From Sphingopyxis sp. (lineage in GTDB: Bacteria; Pseudomonadota; Alphaproteobacteria; Sphingomonadales; Sphingomonadaceae), in NCBI GenBank assembly GCA_030145715.1, contig JAIXHQ010000016.1, positions 1 through 64,000 on the forward strand: 64,000 nt of DNA, written 5' to 3'. Below the pieces are notes generated by a model that was not told where the DNA came from, did not search any database, and saw only the letters and a program-made list of their open reading frames with translations. The first letter of the stretch is position 1, and every line of letters starts with the position of its first letter. A program made the translations under genes and the position numbers. Of the stretch, positions 18,356 through 28,179 are shown in pieces.

Positions 18356-19555
18356 ATGAGTCGCCTGTCGAAATCCCTGTCCGCCTGTGTCCGTAAGCTC
18401 GAAGCCCTGCATGAGCGTCACGATGCCGATGCGGGCGTCATCCTGGTCCAGATCGACCAGATGGCGCGCATCAACAACAGCGCGGGGACGGCAACAGGCG
18501 ATTCGGTGCTCGACGAGATCGGGCGGCGGCTGGAAAATTTCGCGAGCGACGAATTCGGGCAGGGATCGTGCGTCGACCGGCTCGATGGTCCGCGTTTCCT
18601 GATCGTGCCGTCGACGCCCTTTTCGCTTGGCGCCCTGCGCGCGCAGGAACGCGCGCTGCACGTTGCGCTGGCCGAACCGATCGTCGGCGACCCCCACGGA
18701 CGTCTCGCCATTCGTATCGCCGCGGCGTTGATCACGCGCGACGAACCGGTGGTGGACCAGTTGCGCGAGGCCAGCGAACAACTGGCGCGGCCCGCGTCGG
18801 CGCGCGACGGGGTGATGGTCCATGCCGCGCTTTCGCGCGACGAGGTGGTGATCCATTATCAACCGCAATATGACGTCGCGTCCGGCGAAATGACGGGGGT
18901 CGAGGCGCTGCTGCGCTGGCAGCATCCCGAACTCGGGCTGCTCGGCGCCGGGCCGCTGGTGACCGCGGCACGGGCGGCGCGGCTCGAATGCGAGTTGACC
19001 GAACATGCCCACCGCGTGGCGCTGGCCGAAATGGCGACATGGCCAAAGTTGCTGGCAAAGCTGCGCGTCTCGCTCAACATCACCGCCGCCGATCTTGGCG
19101 ATCCCGAATTTGCCGGCCGTTTCGCGGCCATGGCGAAAGCGGCGAAGGTCGATCCCGACCGGCTGACGCTCGAACTGACCGAACAGGCGATGTTGAGCGA
19201 CCCGGCCAGCGCCGCGGAACAACTGGCGCAGATCCGCCGACTGGGCTGTGCGATCGCCATCGACGATTTCGGCACCGGCTATTCCAGCCTGTCGCTGCTT
19301 GCCCGGTTGCCGATCGATTACCTGAAGATCGACAGCGGTTTCACCCGCACCATCGACGGCAGCGACCGCGACCGCATCGTCGTGCGGGCGATCGTCGATC
19401 TGGCGCGCGCGCTTGGGCTGCTGGTCGTCGCGGAGGGGATAGAAAACGATCGCCAGCTCGCCCGGCTGACCGAATTGGGCGTGGCGACCTGGCAAGGATT
19501 TTTGCGGTCCGGTCCGGTTCCGGCGGATCAACTGGCGTCATTGATGAAGGGTTAG
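18356..19555 (+). CDS. EAL domain cyclic-di-GMP phosphodiesterase with degenerate GGDEF-like N-terminus
   Basis: GVEALLRWQHP, SLNIT, ELTEQAML, AIDDFGTGYSSLSLLARLPIDYLKID, AEGIEN; GGDEF position reads RLDGPRFLI. Confidence 0.9.
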   Translation: MSRLSKSLSACVRKLEALHERHDADAGVILVQIDQMARINNSAGTATGDSVLDEIGRRLENFASDEFGQGSCVDRLDGPRFLIVPSTPFSLGALRAQERALHVALAEPIVGDPHGRLAIRIAAALITRDEPVVDQLREASEQLARPASARDGVMVHAALSRDEVVIHYQPQYDVASGEMTGVEALLRWQHPELGLLGAGPLVTAARAARLECELTEHAHRVALAEMATWPKLLAKLRVSLNITAADLGDPEFAGRFAAMAKAAKVDPDRLTLELTEQAMLSDPASAAEQLAQIRRLGCAIAIDDFGTGYSSLSLLARLPIDYLKIDSGFTRTIDGSDRDRIVVRAIVDLARALGLLVVAEGIENDRQLARLTELGVATWQGFLRSGPVPADQLASLMKG

Positions 19556-19718
19556 TTTTCGCATCGCACGCCTTGAGAGTCCGATCCTTGGGCTGGAATG
19601 GACGGAAGCGACACGCGCAACCACCGCAAGATCGCTCCATAGCCGCTGACCACCCGCCATGGCGTTCCGGCACCCGCCGCCTCGACTTTTGGCGCTTTCG
19701 CGGCCATAGGCGCGCGCG

Positions 19719-20843
19719 ATGACGACACGATTCACCTTTACCATCGCCGCGACCGACGGGGCCGCGCGCACCGGTACGATCCAGATGCAGCGCGGCGCGA
19801 TCCGCACCCCGGCTTTCATGCCCGTCGGCACCGCCGCGACGGTCAAGGCGATGCGTCCGGCCGAAGTTCGCGCGACGGGCGCGGACATCATCCTGGGCAA
19901 TACCTATCACCTGATGCTGCGGCCGACCGCTGAACGCATGGCGCGGCTGGGCGGGCTGCACAATTTCATGGGTTGGGACCGGCCGATCCTGACCGACAGC
20001 GGCGGTTATCAGGTGATGAGCCTGTCGGCGCTGACCAAGCAGAGCGAAGAGGGCGTTGCGTTCAGAAGCCACCTCGACGGATCGCGCCACATGCTGACGC
20101 CCGAACGATCGATGGAAATCCAGCGCTTGCTGGGCAGCGACATCGTCATGGCGTTCGACGAATGCCCGCCGAACGGCGTCGATGCCAAGCGCGCCGAGGC
20201 GAGCATGGAGCGGTCGATGCGCTGGGCGCTGCGCAGCCGCGCGGGGTTCGATGCGGGCGAGGACCATGCGGCGCGCGCGGCGCTGTTCGGGATTCAGCAG
20301 GGGTCGTTGGACGAAAAGCTGCGCGCGCGGTCGGCGGCGGCGCTCACCGACATCGGCTTTGACGGCTATGCGATCGGCGGGCTGGCGGTGGGCGAGGGCC
20401 AGGAAGCGATGTTCGGCGTGCTCGATTATGCGCCGGGCCAGCTACCCGCGGATCGGCCGCGCTATCTGATGGGTGTCGGCAAGCCCGACGATCTGGTCGG
20501 TGCGGTCGCGCGCGGCGTCGATATGTTCGATTGCGTTCTGCCGACGCGGTCGGGACGTAACGGACAGGCCTTTACGCGCGATGGCCCGATCAACATCCGC
20601 AACGCGAAATTCGCCGAGGATCAGGAGCCGGTCGACCCGGATTGCGGCTGTCCCGTGTGCACGACCTGGTCGCGCGCCTATCTGCATCATCTGGTCCGGT
20701 CGGGCGAAATGCTGGGCGCGATGCTCATGACGCAGCATAATCTGCATTATTATCAGGATTTGATGCAGGATATGCGCGACGCGATAGGCGCGGGCCGGTT
20801 CGCCACTTTCCAAAGCGATTTTTCGGCGCGTTACCGGCGCTGA
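19719..20843 (+). CDS. tgt: Queuine tRNA-ribosyltransferase
   Basis: [61 protein letters not shown]. Confidence 0.95.
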   Translation: MTTRFTFTIAATDGAARTGTIQMQRGAIRTPAFMPVGTAATVKAMRPAEVRATGADIILGNTYHLMLRPTAERMARLGGLHNFMGWDRPILTDSGGYQVMSLSALTKQSEEGVAFRSHLDGSRHMLTPERSMEIQRLLGSDIVMAFDECPPNGVDAKRAEASMERSMRWALRSRAGFDAGEDHAARAALFGIQQGSLDEKLRARSAAALTDIGFDGYAIGGLAVGEGQEAMFGVLDYAPGQLPADRPRYLMGVGKPDDLVGAVARGVDMFDCVLPTRSGRNGQAFTRDGPINIRNAKFAEDQEPVDPDCGCPVCTTWSRAYLHHLVRSGEMLGAMLMTQHNLHYYQDLMQDMRDAIGAGRFATFQSDFSARYRR

Positions 20844-20847
20844 AGCG

Positions 20848-21018
20848 TCAATCGAGTTTACCCAGCAGATCGAGCAGCGACTGCGGAATCGATTCATCGA
20901 CCGTCGATTCATAGGCACGGCGCAGGGCGCCATTGACGTCCTGACCCTTGGCCACGGGCTTTTTCTCCGCGTCCTTTCCGGGGGTTTCGCCACGTGGCGC
21001 GCCGGTTTTAGACGACAT
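20848..21018 (-). CDS. nepR: NepR family anti-sigma factor (56 aa, not in ORF track)
   Basis: Direct translation MSSKTGAPRGETPGKDAEKKPVAKGQDVNGALRRAYESTVDESIPQSLLDLLGKLD*; LRRAYESTVDESIPxxLLDLLxKLD is the NepR signature; divergent from phyR. Confidence 0.93.
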   Translation of the reverse strand: MSSKTGAPRGETPGKDAEKKPVAKGQDVNGALRRAYESTVDESIPQSLLDLLGKLD

Positions 21019-21101
21019 TATAGGGGCATCCGCTGAACATGGGGCCTTTTGCTAATCGCGCGCGCACCAAACTGCAATGGCGCGTTTGTCCTGCGCGATG
21101 A

Positions 21102-21126
21102 AACTATTTTACCGATAAATCGTTCC
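21102..21126 (-). promoter_or_regulatory. Putative EcfG-dependent promoter driving nepR (GGAAC-N17-GTT)
   Basis: Minus strand reads GGAAC gatttatcggtaaaata GTTTC; plus strand of the same site reads GAAAC-N17-GTTCC. Confidence 0.7.
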
Positions 21127-21225
21127 CTATCGAAGAAATATATTGGATGGTGCGGGGCAGGCGCGACGATTTGTGTTTTTTGGGCACGTCCGCGCACGAT
21201 CAGGCGACTAATCAGGAGGTAAAAT

Positions 21226-22020
21226 ATGTCATTGGGTCAGTCGGTTGCACCGCATCTTCCCTATTTGCGGCGCTATGGCCGGTCCATTTCCGGAAGCCAG
21301 CAAAGCGGCGATGCTCTGGTTGCGCGGCTGCTGGAAACGCTGGTCGCCAATCCTGATGCGGTCGATGCCGCCAGCGACCTTCGGATTCAGTTGTACCGGA
21401 TGATTCACGACAATTTCGGCCTGATGAACGAACAGGCGGCGGCGACCGCCGAATCCACGTCGAGCGACATCGCCATTGCCGATGCCCGGCTGCGCCGCAT
21501 CCCGTCGCTCGCGCGTCAGGCGCTGCTGCTGACCGCGGTCGAGGGGTTCAGCGCCGAGGATACCGGACGGATTATCGGCCGCGATGTCGATGCCGTAAAT
21601 GGGCTGATTGCCGAGGCCACCGACGAAATCGATCGGCAGACGCGGGCGCGCATCCTGATTATCGAGGATGAACCGATCATCGCGATGGACATTGAAATGA
21701 TCGTTCGCGAACTGGGTCATGAGGTCGTCGGCGTCGCCACGACGCACCGCGAAGCGGTCGAGGAAGCGCACAAGCATCAGCCGGGTCTGGTTCTTGCCGA
21801 TATTCAGCTTGCCGATAACAGTTCGGGAATCGAAGCAGTACAGGAAATCCTGACCGATGTTTCGGTGCCCGTCATCTTCATCACCGCCTTTCCCGAACGG
21901 CTGTTGACGGGCGACCGGCCGGAGCCGGCGTTTTTGCTGACCAAGCCTTATCAGCCCGCGACGCTGCGCGCGGCGATTTCGCAGGTGCTGTTCTTTGATG
22001 AAAGTACCGTTCCGGCCTGA
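21226..22020 (+). CDS. phyR: General stress response regulator PhyR (sigma-like + REC)
   Basis: N-terminal ECF-sigma-like domain; C-terminal receiver ILIIEDEPIIAMDIEMIVRELGHEVVG...LADIQLADNSSGIEAV...FITAFPERLLTG. Confidence 0.95.
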   Translation: MSLGQSVAPHLPYLRRYGRSISGSQQSGDALVARLLETLVANPDAVDAASDLRIQLYRMIHDNFGLMNEQAAATAESTSSDIAIADARLRRIPSLARQALLLTAVEGFSAEDTGRIIGRDVDAVNGLIAEATDEIDRQTRARILIIEDEPIIAMDIEMIVRELGHEVVGVATTHREAVEEAHKHQPGLVLADIQLADNSSGIEAVQEILTDVSVPVIFITAFPERLLTGDRPEPAFLLTKPYQPATLRAAISQVLFFDESTVPA

Positions 22021-22105
22021 CGCTTTCGCTTTCATGGCTTGCCTAGACCAGTGGTGGACGAGTGGGGCTTGCCCATGCGGCGGGAGCGGGCGATAGCGGC
22101 GTTCG

Positions 22106-24820
22106 ATGACCCAATTGGACGCCGCCAGCCGCCAGTCGGCACTCGACCGGCTTAACGCCCACGCGCCCTTTCTGGCGCGGCTTGCCGAACTCAACCCGGA
22201 TGACGTCGCGCGCTTTCTGGCCGAGGGGACCGACGCCGCGCTGGCAAAGGTCGTTTGCCCGCCCGCCGATGACGACATCATGCGGTCGCTGCGCCAGTGG
22301 CGCGGACGGATGGCGTTGCTGCTGGCACTGGGCGACCTGTCGGACGAACATGACGTGGCAACGACGACGCAGCACCTGTCGCGTTTTGCCGACGAAGCCT
22401 GCGACGCCGCGCTTGCCGCGGCCTTTGCCGAGCGCGTGCCGGGCGAGGAGCCGCGCGGTCTGGCGGTCATCGCGCTGGGGAAATTGGGCAGCCACGAACT
22501 CAACTTTTCGTCCGACATCGACCCGATCCTGATTTTCGACCCCGAAACGCTGCCGCGCCGGTCGCGCGACGATCCCGGCGAAGCGGCGGTGCGGATCGCG
22601 CGGCGAATGGTCGAGATATTGGGCGCGCGTACCGGCGACGGCCATGTGCTGCGCGTCGACCTGCGGCTGCGTCCGCATCCGGAGGTGACGCCGATCGTGC
22701 TGCCGGTCAACGCCGCCATATCCTATTATGAATCCGAAGCCCTGGCATGGGAACAGGCGGCGTTCATCCGCAGCCGTGCCTCGGCGGGCGATCGCGCGCT
22801 GGGCGGGCAGTTCCTTTCCGCGATCCAGCCATTCATCTGGCGCCGCAGTCTCGATTTCCGTCAGTTGAAGGAAATCGGCGCGATGAGCGACCGGATTCGC
22901 GACCATTTCGCACAGGGACAGGCATTCGGTCCGGGGTTCGACCTGAAGCGCGGCCGGGGCGGCATTCGCGAGATCGAGTTTTTCGCGCAAGTGCATCAGC
23001 TCATCTATGGCGGGCGCGATCCGTCGCTGCGTGTCCCCGCGACGGTCGATGCGCTCGCGGCGCTGGCGGCCGCCGGACGCATCGATGCCGACGACGCCAG
23101 CCGGCTGTCGGGGCATTATGCGACGTTGCGGCGTATCGAGCACCGGCTCCAGATGATCGAGGATCAGCAGACGCATTGCCTGCCCACTCAGGCCGGGGCA
23201 CTCGATTGCGTCGCGCGGCTGGACGGCGCGGACAATGGCGCCGCGCTGCTCGGGATGCTCGAACCCGTCGTGATCGACGTGGGTGCCTGTTATGATCGCC
23301 TTGTCGCCGACCGCGCGGTGACGACAGGCCTGTCACGCGACGATGATGGGCTGGCGACGCAATTGATCGCCGCGGGGTTCGACCCACCCGATGCCGCGCT
23401 GCGCACGATTGCCGAGTGGCGCGGCGGCAAGCAGCGCGCGCTGCGCAGCCCCGCCGCGCTCGACGCGCTTGAAACCATGTTGCCCGAACTGGTCAGGGCG
23501 CTGGGCGCGGCGCCCGACCCCGACGCGACGCTGATCCGTTTCGACAAGCTGGTCGCGGGGTTGCCCAGCGCGGTCGGATTTTTCCACCTGCTCGCGGCGC
23601 AGCCCGCGCTGGCACGGATCGCGATGCGTATCCTGTCGCTTGCGCCGACGCTGGCCGACGCGCTGGGGGTGCGGGTCGAATTGATCGAAGGATTGATCGA
23701 TCAGCGCGCGTTCGACGCACCGGCGAACAAGGAGCAGTTGCTGGCCGAATGGCGGCCGGGGCTGGCATCGCTCGATTATGAGCGGCTGCTCGACCGGGTT
23801 CGCGATCATGTCGGCGAACGGCGCTTTGCCTATGGCGTTCAACTTGTCGCGGGGGCGACCGACCCGCTGACGATCGCGTGCGGCTATTCCGAACTGGCCG
23901 AAGCCGCGCTTTGCGTGCTGGCCGATGCGGCGGTCGCCGAATTCGTCACGGCGCACGGGCGCGTTCCCGACAGCGAACTGGTGGGGCTGGCACTGGGGCG
24001 GCTGGGGGGCAGGGCGCTGACCCACGCCTCCGACCTCGACCTCATCTATTTGTTCACCGGCGATCATCTTGCCGAATCCGACGGGCCGCGTCCGCTGGGC
24101 GCGACCACCTATTATAATCGCCTCGCACAGCGCGTGACCGCCGCCATGTCGGTGCCGACGGCGGCAGGCAAGCTTTACGACGTCGATACGCGCTTGCGGC
24201 CACAGGGCGCGCAGGGGCCGCTCGTCGTCACACTCGACAGCTTTGAACGCTATCAGCGCGAAGAGGCGTGGACGTGGGAGCATATGGCGTTGCTGCGCGC
24301 GCGCGCGGTCTATGGCTCGGACGGGGCGAGGGCGGAGGTGCAGCGCATCATCGACAATCTGCTGGCGGCCCCTCGCGATCCAGGGAAACTGACGGCGGAT
24401 GCCGCGGCCATGCGCGACAAGATCGCCGCCCACAAACCCGCGACCGGGGCGCTGGACATCAAGGGCGGGCCGGGCGGACTCGTCGATCTGGAATTCGCGA
24501 TGCAGGTGACGCAGTTGGCGAGCGGGGCGTGCCACGACCCGAATATCGCGGCGGCACTCGGCTGCATGGCGGCAGCCGGACTCGTGCCGACAGACGTGGT
24601 TGCGGCGCACGGCCTGCTGGCGCGGATGCTGGTCATGCTGCGCCTGACCGCGCCTGAGGGCGAACCGCCGACTGCTGCGGCACGGCAATTGGTGGCAAGC
24701 CAGTGCGGCGAGCCGGGTTGGCCGCAACTGCTTGCGGCGCATGATGCGGCGCGGCAGGAGGTCGCGGATTGGTGGGACTCGATTCGGGCCGCCGCGCCAG
24801 CGCAGCAGGAGACTGAATGA
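22106..24820 (+). CDS. glnE: Bifunctional [glutamine synthetase] adenylyltransferase/deadenylylase
   Basis: GKLGSHELNFSSDIDPI, KRGRGGIREIEFFAQVHQLIYGG, LGRLGGRALTHASDLDLIYLF, DIKGGPGGLVDLEFAMQ. Confidence 0.95.
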   Translation: MTQLDAASRQSALDRLNAHAPFLARLAELNPDDVARFLAEGTDAALAKVVCPPADDDIMRSLRQWRGRMALLLALGDLSDEHDVATTTQHLSRFADEACDAALAAAFAERVPGEEPRGLAVIALGKLGSHELNFSSDIDPILIFDPETLPRRSRDDPGEAAVRIARRMVEILGARTGDGHVLRVDLRLRPHPEVTPIVLPVNAAISYYESEALAWEQAAFIRSRASAGDRALGGQFLSAIQPFIWRRSLDFRQLKEIGAMSDRIRDHFAQGQAFGPGFDLKRGRGGIREIEFFAQVHQLIYGGRDPSLRVPATVDALAALAAAGRIDADDASRLSGHYATLRRIEHRLQMIEDQQTHCLPTQAGALDCVARLDGADNGAALLGMLEPVVIDVGACYDRLVADRAVTTGLSRDDDGLATQLIAAGFDPPDAALRTIAEWRGGKQRALRSPAALDALETMLPELVRALGAAPDPDATLIRFDKLVAGLPSAVGFFHLLAAQPALARIAMRILSLAPTLADALGVRVELIEGLIDQRAFDAPANKEQLLAEWRPGLASLDYERLLDRVRDHVGERRFAYGVQLVAGATDPLTIACGYSELAEAALCVLADAAVAEFVTAHGRVPDSELVGLALGRLGGRALTHASDLDLIYLFTGDHLAESDGPRPLGATTYYNRLAQRVTAAMSVPTAAGKLYDVDTRLRPQGAQGPLVVTLDSFERYQREEAWTWEHMALLRARAVYGSDGARAEVQRIIDNLLAAPRDPGKLTADAAAMRDKIAAHKPATGALDIKGGPGGLVDLEFAMQVTQLASGACHDPNIAAALGCMAAAGLVPTDVVAAHGLLARMLVMLRLTAPEGEPPTAAARQLVASQCGEPGWPQLLAAHDAARQEVADWWDSIRAAAPAQQETE

Positions 24821-25287
24821 TGAGCGCGCTTGAAATCGGAGATGCCGTTCCGGCGGTAAAGCTGGTCGCCGCCGATGGCGCGACGATCGACCTTGCGGCG
24901 ATGGCGGGCGCGCCGCTTGTCGTCTATTTCTATCCCAAGGCCGACACGCCCGGCTGTACCACAGAGGCGCAGGATTTCACCCGTCTGGCGCCTGAGTTCG
25001 CGCATCTGACGGCGCAGGTGTTGGCGGTGTCGCGCGATGCGCCGGCGAAATTGTGCAAGTTCCGCGACAAATATGGGCTGACCGTTCGGCTGGCGTCGGA
25101 CGAGGACGGCACGGTGTGCGAGGCGTTCGGCACCTGGGTTGAAAAGCAGAATTACGGCCGCACCTATATGGGCATCGAACGATCGACCTTCTTGTTCGAC
25201 CGCGACGGCAAGCTGGCAAAGATATGGCGCAAGGTGCGCGTGAAGGGCCATGCCGACGCGGTGCTGGAGGCGGCAAGGGCGCTCTGA
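24817..25287 (+). CDS. bcp: Peroxiredoxin, Bcp/PrxQ type
   Basis: VVYFYPKADTPGCTTEAQDFTRL; VSRDAPAKLCKFRDKYGL. Confidence 0.9.
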   Translation: MMSALEIGDAVPAVKLVAADGATIDLAAMAGAPLVVYFYPKADTPGCTTEAQDFTRLAPEFAHLTAQVLAVSRDAPAKLCKFRDKYGLTVRLASDEDGTVCEAFGTWVEKQNYGRTYMGIERSTFLFDRDGKLAKIWRKVRVKGHADAVLEAARAL

Positions 25288-25288
25288 C

Positions 25289-26080
25289 ATGCGTTCGCTG
25301 GGCGAAGCCGCGCGCGCGGTGCTGCTGACCCCCGATCCGCACGACAAGCGCCGTGCGGCGCGGGGACTGGCGCGGGCGTGGCGGCAGGGGCGGCTGATCC
25401 ATCAATGCGATGTCGCGATGCCCGACCGGCCGGCCTGGCCCGCCAAGCCCGAACTGGTTCCGCCCAACCGTATGCCGCGGCGCGGAAAGGGCGGTTCCGA
25501 ACGTGGCCGCATCGCCTTGCTTCATGCGCTGGCGCACATCGAATTCGCCGCGATCGACCTTGCGGTCGATCTGGTGGGGCGTTTTGGCGGTGCCTTTCCC
25601 CGCGAGTTCATCGACGACTGGATCGGTGTCGCGGCGGACGAAGCCATGCATTTCGCGCTGCTCGATCGGCGTCTTCGCCAACTGGGCAGCTATTATGGTG
25701 CGCTGCCCGCGCATGGCGGATTGTGGGAATCGGCCGAACAGACCGCCGACGACGCGCTGGCGCGGCTGGCGATCGTACCGATGGTGCTGGAGGCGCGCGG
25801 GCTGGATGTCACTCCGGCGACCATCGATCGCTTTCGCGCGGCGGGGGACGAGGTTTCGGCAAAGATTTTATCGAGGATTTACAACGATGAAATCCGGCAT
25901 GTGACCGCCGGCACAGTCTGGTTCGGGCGCTTGTGCGACGAACGGGGATTCAACGCCGTTGAAACGTGGCAGAGCCTGGTAAAAGCGCGCTTTCGCGGCA
26001 CTCTTAAGCCGCCGTTCAACGACTCGGCGCGTCGTGACGCCGGTTTAACGCAAGAATTCTACGCCGTTATTGCTTCGTAA
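25289..26080 (+). CDS. DUF455 ferritin-like domain protein
   Basis: HALAHIEFAAIDLAVDLVGRF, ADEAMHFALLDRRL, NDEIRHVTAGTVWF (E..H metal-binding pattern). Confidence 0.85.
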   Translation: MRSLGEAARAVLLTPDPHDKRRAARGLARAWRQGRLIHQCDVAMPDRPAWPAKPELVPPNRMPRRGKGGSERGRIALLHALAHIEFAAIDLAVDLVGRFGGAFPREFIDDWIGVAADEAMHFALLDRRLRQLGSYYGALPAHGGLWESAEQTADDALARLAIVPMVLEARGLDVTPATIDRFRAAGDEVSAKILSRIYNDEIRHVTAGTVWFGRLCDERGFNAVETWQSLVKARFRGTLKPPFNDSARRDAGLTQEFYAVIAS

Positions 26081-26180
26081 GCTTTGGAACAGCAGACAGG
26101 CTTCCGCGGGGGATGAGCAATCATCCAAACCAAGAAACACCGGCGCCAAGGCCCAATTCAGGACTTCGGCGACATGGCAA

Positions 26181-26897
26181 ATGCGGGGTCGTACTTTGAT
26201 AAACACTCTTCTGACGCAGAAGTTGCATCAGGTCGCAATTCTCTGCGCCGCGGCAAGCTTCGGATTGGCGACGCCTGCCGTCCATGCTGCTTCGACCAGC
26301 GCCGATGCTTCCATTGTCACCCCGGACGAACCCGATGACGAAAGCTTTACCGCCGCCATGCCTTCGGCTGGCGAAGACAGCGAAGCCCGCGCAATCTTTC
26401 AGGCGTGGAAACGCCTCGACACCGGCCTGACCGCGTCGATCGGTGTCGCGGTGCCCTCGCGTCGCCCGCTCGACCAGATGTCGCTGTCGTCATCCTATGG
26501 TATGCGCGTCCACCCGGTCACTGGAAAGGTCGCGCGCCACAATGGTATCGACGTTCCGGCACCGCACGGCACCCCGATCTATGCCACCGCCGACGGCATC
26601 GTCGGCCGCGCCCAGCGCCTTGGCGGCTATGGCAACTATGTCGAAGTCGAACATGGCAACGCGATCCAGACGCGCTATGGCCATATGTCTTCCTATATCG
26701 TCGTCCCCGGCCAGTCGGTGAAAAAGGGTGACGTCGTCGGTTATGTCGGTTCGACCGGCCGTTCGACCGGCAACCATCTTCATTATGAAGTTCGCATCGA
26801 AGGCGCGGCGGTCAATCCGATGCCGTTCGTGCGTTCGGACCAAATGGCGATTGCCGCCATCACCGGCAAGAATGCCGCGATGGGCGGGCCGGAATAA
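26181..26897 (+). CDS. M23 family metallopeptidase (LytM domain), start uncertain
   Basis: SSYGMRVHPVTGKVARHNGIDVPAPHGTPIYATADGIV...GHMSSYIVVPGQSVKKGDVVGYVGSTGRSTGNHLHYEVR. Confidence 0.9.
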   Translation: MRGRTLINTLLTQKLHQVAILCAAASFGLATPAVHAASTSADASIVTPDEPDDESFTAAMPSAGEDSEARAIFQAWKRLDTGLTASIGVAVPSRRPLDQMSLSSSYGMRVHPVTGKVARHNGIDVPAPHGTPIYATADGIVGRAQRLGGYGNYVEVEHGNAIQTRYGHMSSYIVVPGQSVKKGDVVGYVGSTGRSTGNHLHYEVRIEGAAVNPMPFVRSDQMAIAAITGKNAAMGGPE

Positions 26898-26922
26898 GAT
26901 TCTTTCCTGGGTCGGAGAGAAG

Positions 26923-26960
26923 GGGCGCCGGACGGGAAACCGTCCAGGCGCCCTTTTTAT
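26923..26960 (+). terminator. Rho-independent terminator after M23 peptidase gene
   Basis: gggcgccggacgg-gaaa-ccgtccaggcgccc followed by tttttatttt. Confidence 0.9.
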
Positions 26961-26988
26961 TTTCGCCCGGCGCGCCTATCTAGCGGGT

Positions 26989-27330
26989 ATGGCCACGCAG
27001 CTATCCGATATAACACTGTCGCCCGCCGCCGCCGCGCGCGTCCGCTGGATCGCCGACCGCAAGGGCGGGACCGACGCGGCGCTGCGCCTTTCGGTCGATG
27101 GCGGGGGTTGTTCAGGCTTTACCTATCGTTTCGGCCTGGCCGAGGCGATCGATGCCGATGATGTCGTCACCGAAACCGATGGCGTAAAGCTGGTCGTCGA
27201 TCCGATCAGCATCGATCTGGTGCGCGGATGCATCGTCGATTTCGTCGATTCGCTTGGCGGGTCGTCGTTCAAGGTCGAAAATCCCAATGCGGCTTCTGGC
27301 TGCGGATGCGGGTCGAGCTTTTCGATCTGA
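26989..27330 (+). CDS. erpA: Iron-sulfur cluster insertion protein (A-type carrier, ErpA-like)
   Basis: LRLSVDGGGCSGFTYRFGL...NPNAASGCGCGSSFSI (three conserved Cys). Confidence 0.9.
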   Translation: MATQLSDITLSPAAAARVRWIADRKGGTDAALRLSVDGGGCSGFTYRFGLAEAIDADDVVTETDGVKLVVDPISIDLVRGCIVDFVDSLGGSSFKVENPNAASGCGCGSSFSI

Positions 27331-27369
27331 CGCCTTTCGCAGCGCATGGCTTGCTGGCATAGCGGGCCG

Positions 27370-28179
27370 ATGAAAATCGCGACCTTTAACATCAACGGGA
27401 TCAAGGCCCGTCTGCCGCGCCTTGTCGAATGGCTGGAGGAAACCCAGCCCGATGTCGCCTGTCTGCAGGAACTGAAATCGAGCGACGAAACCATGCCGAC
27501 CAAGGAGATTGAGGCGGCGGGATATGGGTTTCTCTATCACGGGCAAAAGGGTTTCAACGGGGTAGCGATTCTGGCGAAAGGCGCCCAGCCGGTCGAAACG
27601 CAGCGCGGGTTGGCGGGCGAGGCCGAGGATGAACAGTCACGCTATCTGGAGGCGGACGTCCATGGCCTGCGCGTCGCGTCGATCTATCTGCCCAACGGCA
27701 ATCCCCAGCCGGGACCGAAATTCGATTACAAGCTGCGCTGGATGGCGCGGCTGCGCGAGCGGGCGAAATTCCTGCTCGCCGCGGAAATTCCGACCATCCT
27801 GACCGGCGACTATAATGTCATCCCGCACAACGACGATGTGTGGGACCCGCGCGTCATGGCGACCGACGCGCTGATGCAGCCCGAATCGCGCGACGCATGG
27901 TTCCGCCTGCTGGGGGACGGATGGACCGATGCGCTCCGCAGCCGGTATCCGGCAGGTGGCGTCTGGACATTTTGGGACTATCAGGCGGGCGGCTGGCAGC
28001 GCGATCATGGCTTTCGCATCGATCACCTGTTGCTCAGCCCCGAACTGGCCGATCGCCTGGTCGATGCGGGCGTCGACAAGGATCATCGCGGGCGGGAAAA
28101 GGCGAGCGATCATGCTCCGACCTGGGCGGTGCTGGGGCCTGACCCGGTCGTCGGCCGGATCGGTCAGACGTCGGGGTAG
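27370..28179 (+). CDS. xth: Exodeoxyribonuclease III
   Basis: MKIATFNINGIKARLPRLVEWLEETQPDVACLQELKSSD; GDYNVIPHNDD; FRIDHLLLS. Confidence 0.95.
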   Translation: MKIATFNINGIKARLPRLVEWLEETQPDVACLQELKSSDETMPTKEIEAAGYGFLYHGQKGFNGVAILAKGAQPVETQRGLAGEAEDEQSRYLEADVHGLRVASIYLPNGNPQPGPKFDYKLRWMARLRERAKFLLAAEIPTILTGDYNVIPHNDDVWDPRVMATDALMQPESRDAWFRLLGDGWTDALRSRYPAGGVWTFWDYQAGGWQRDHGFRIDHLLLSPELADRLVDAGVDKDHRGREKASDHAPTWAVLGPDPVVGRIGQTSG

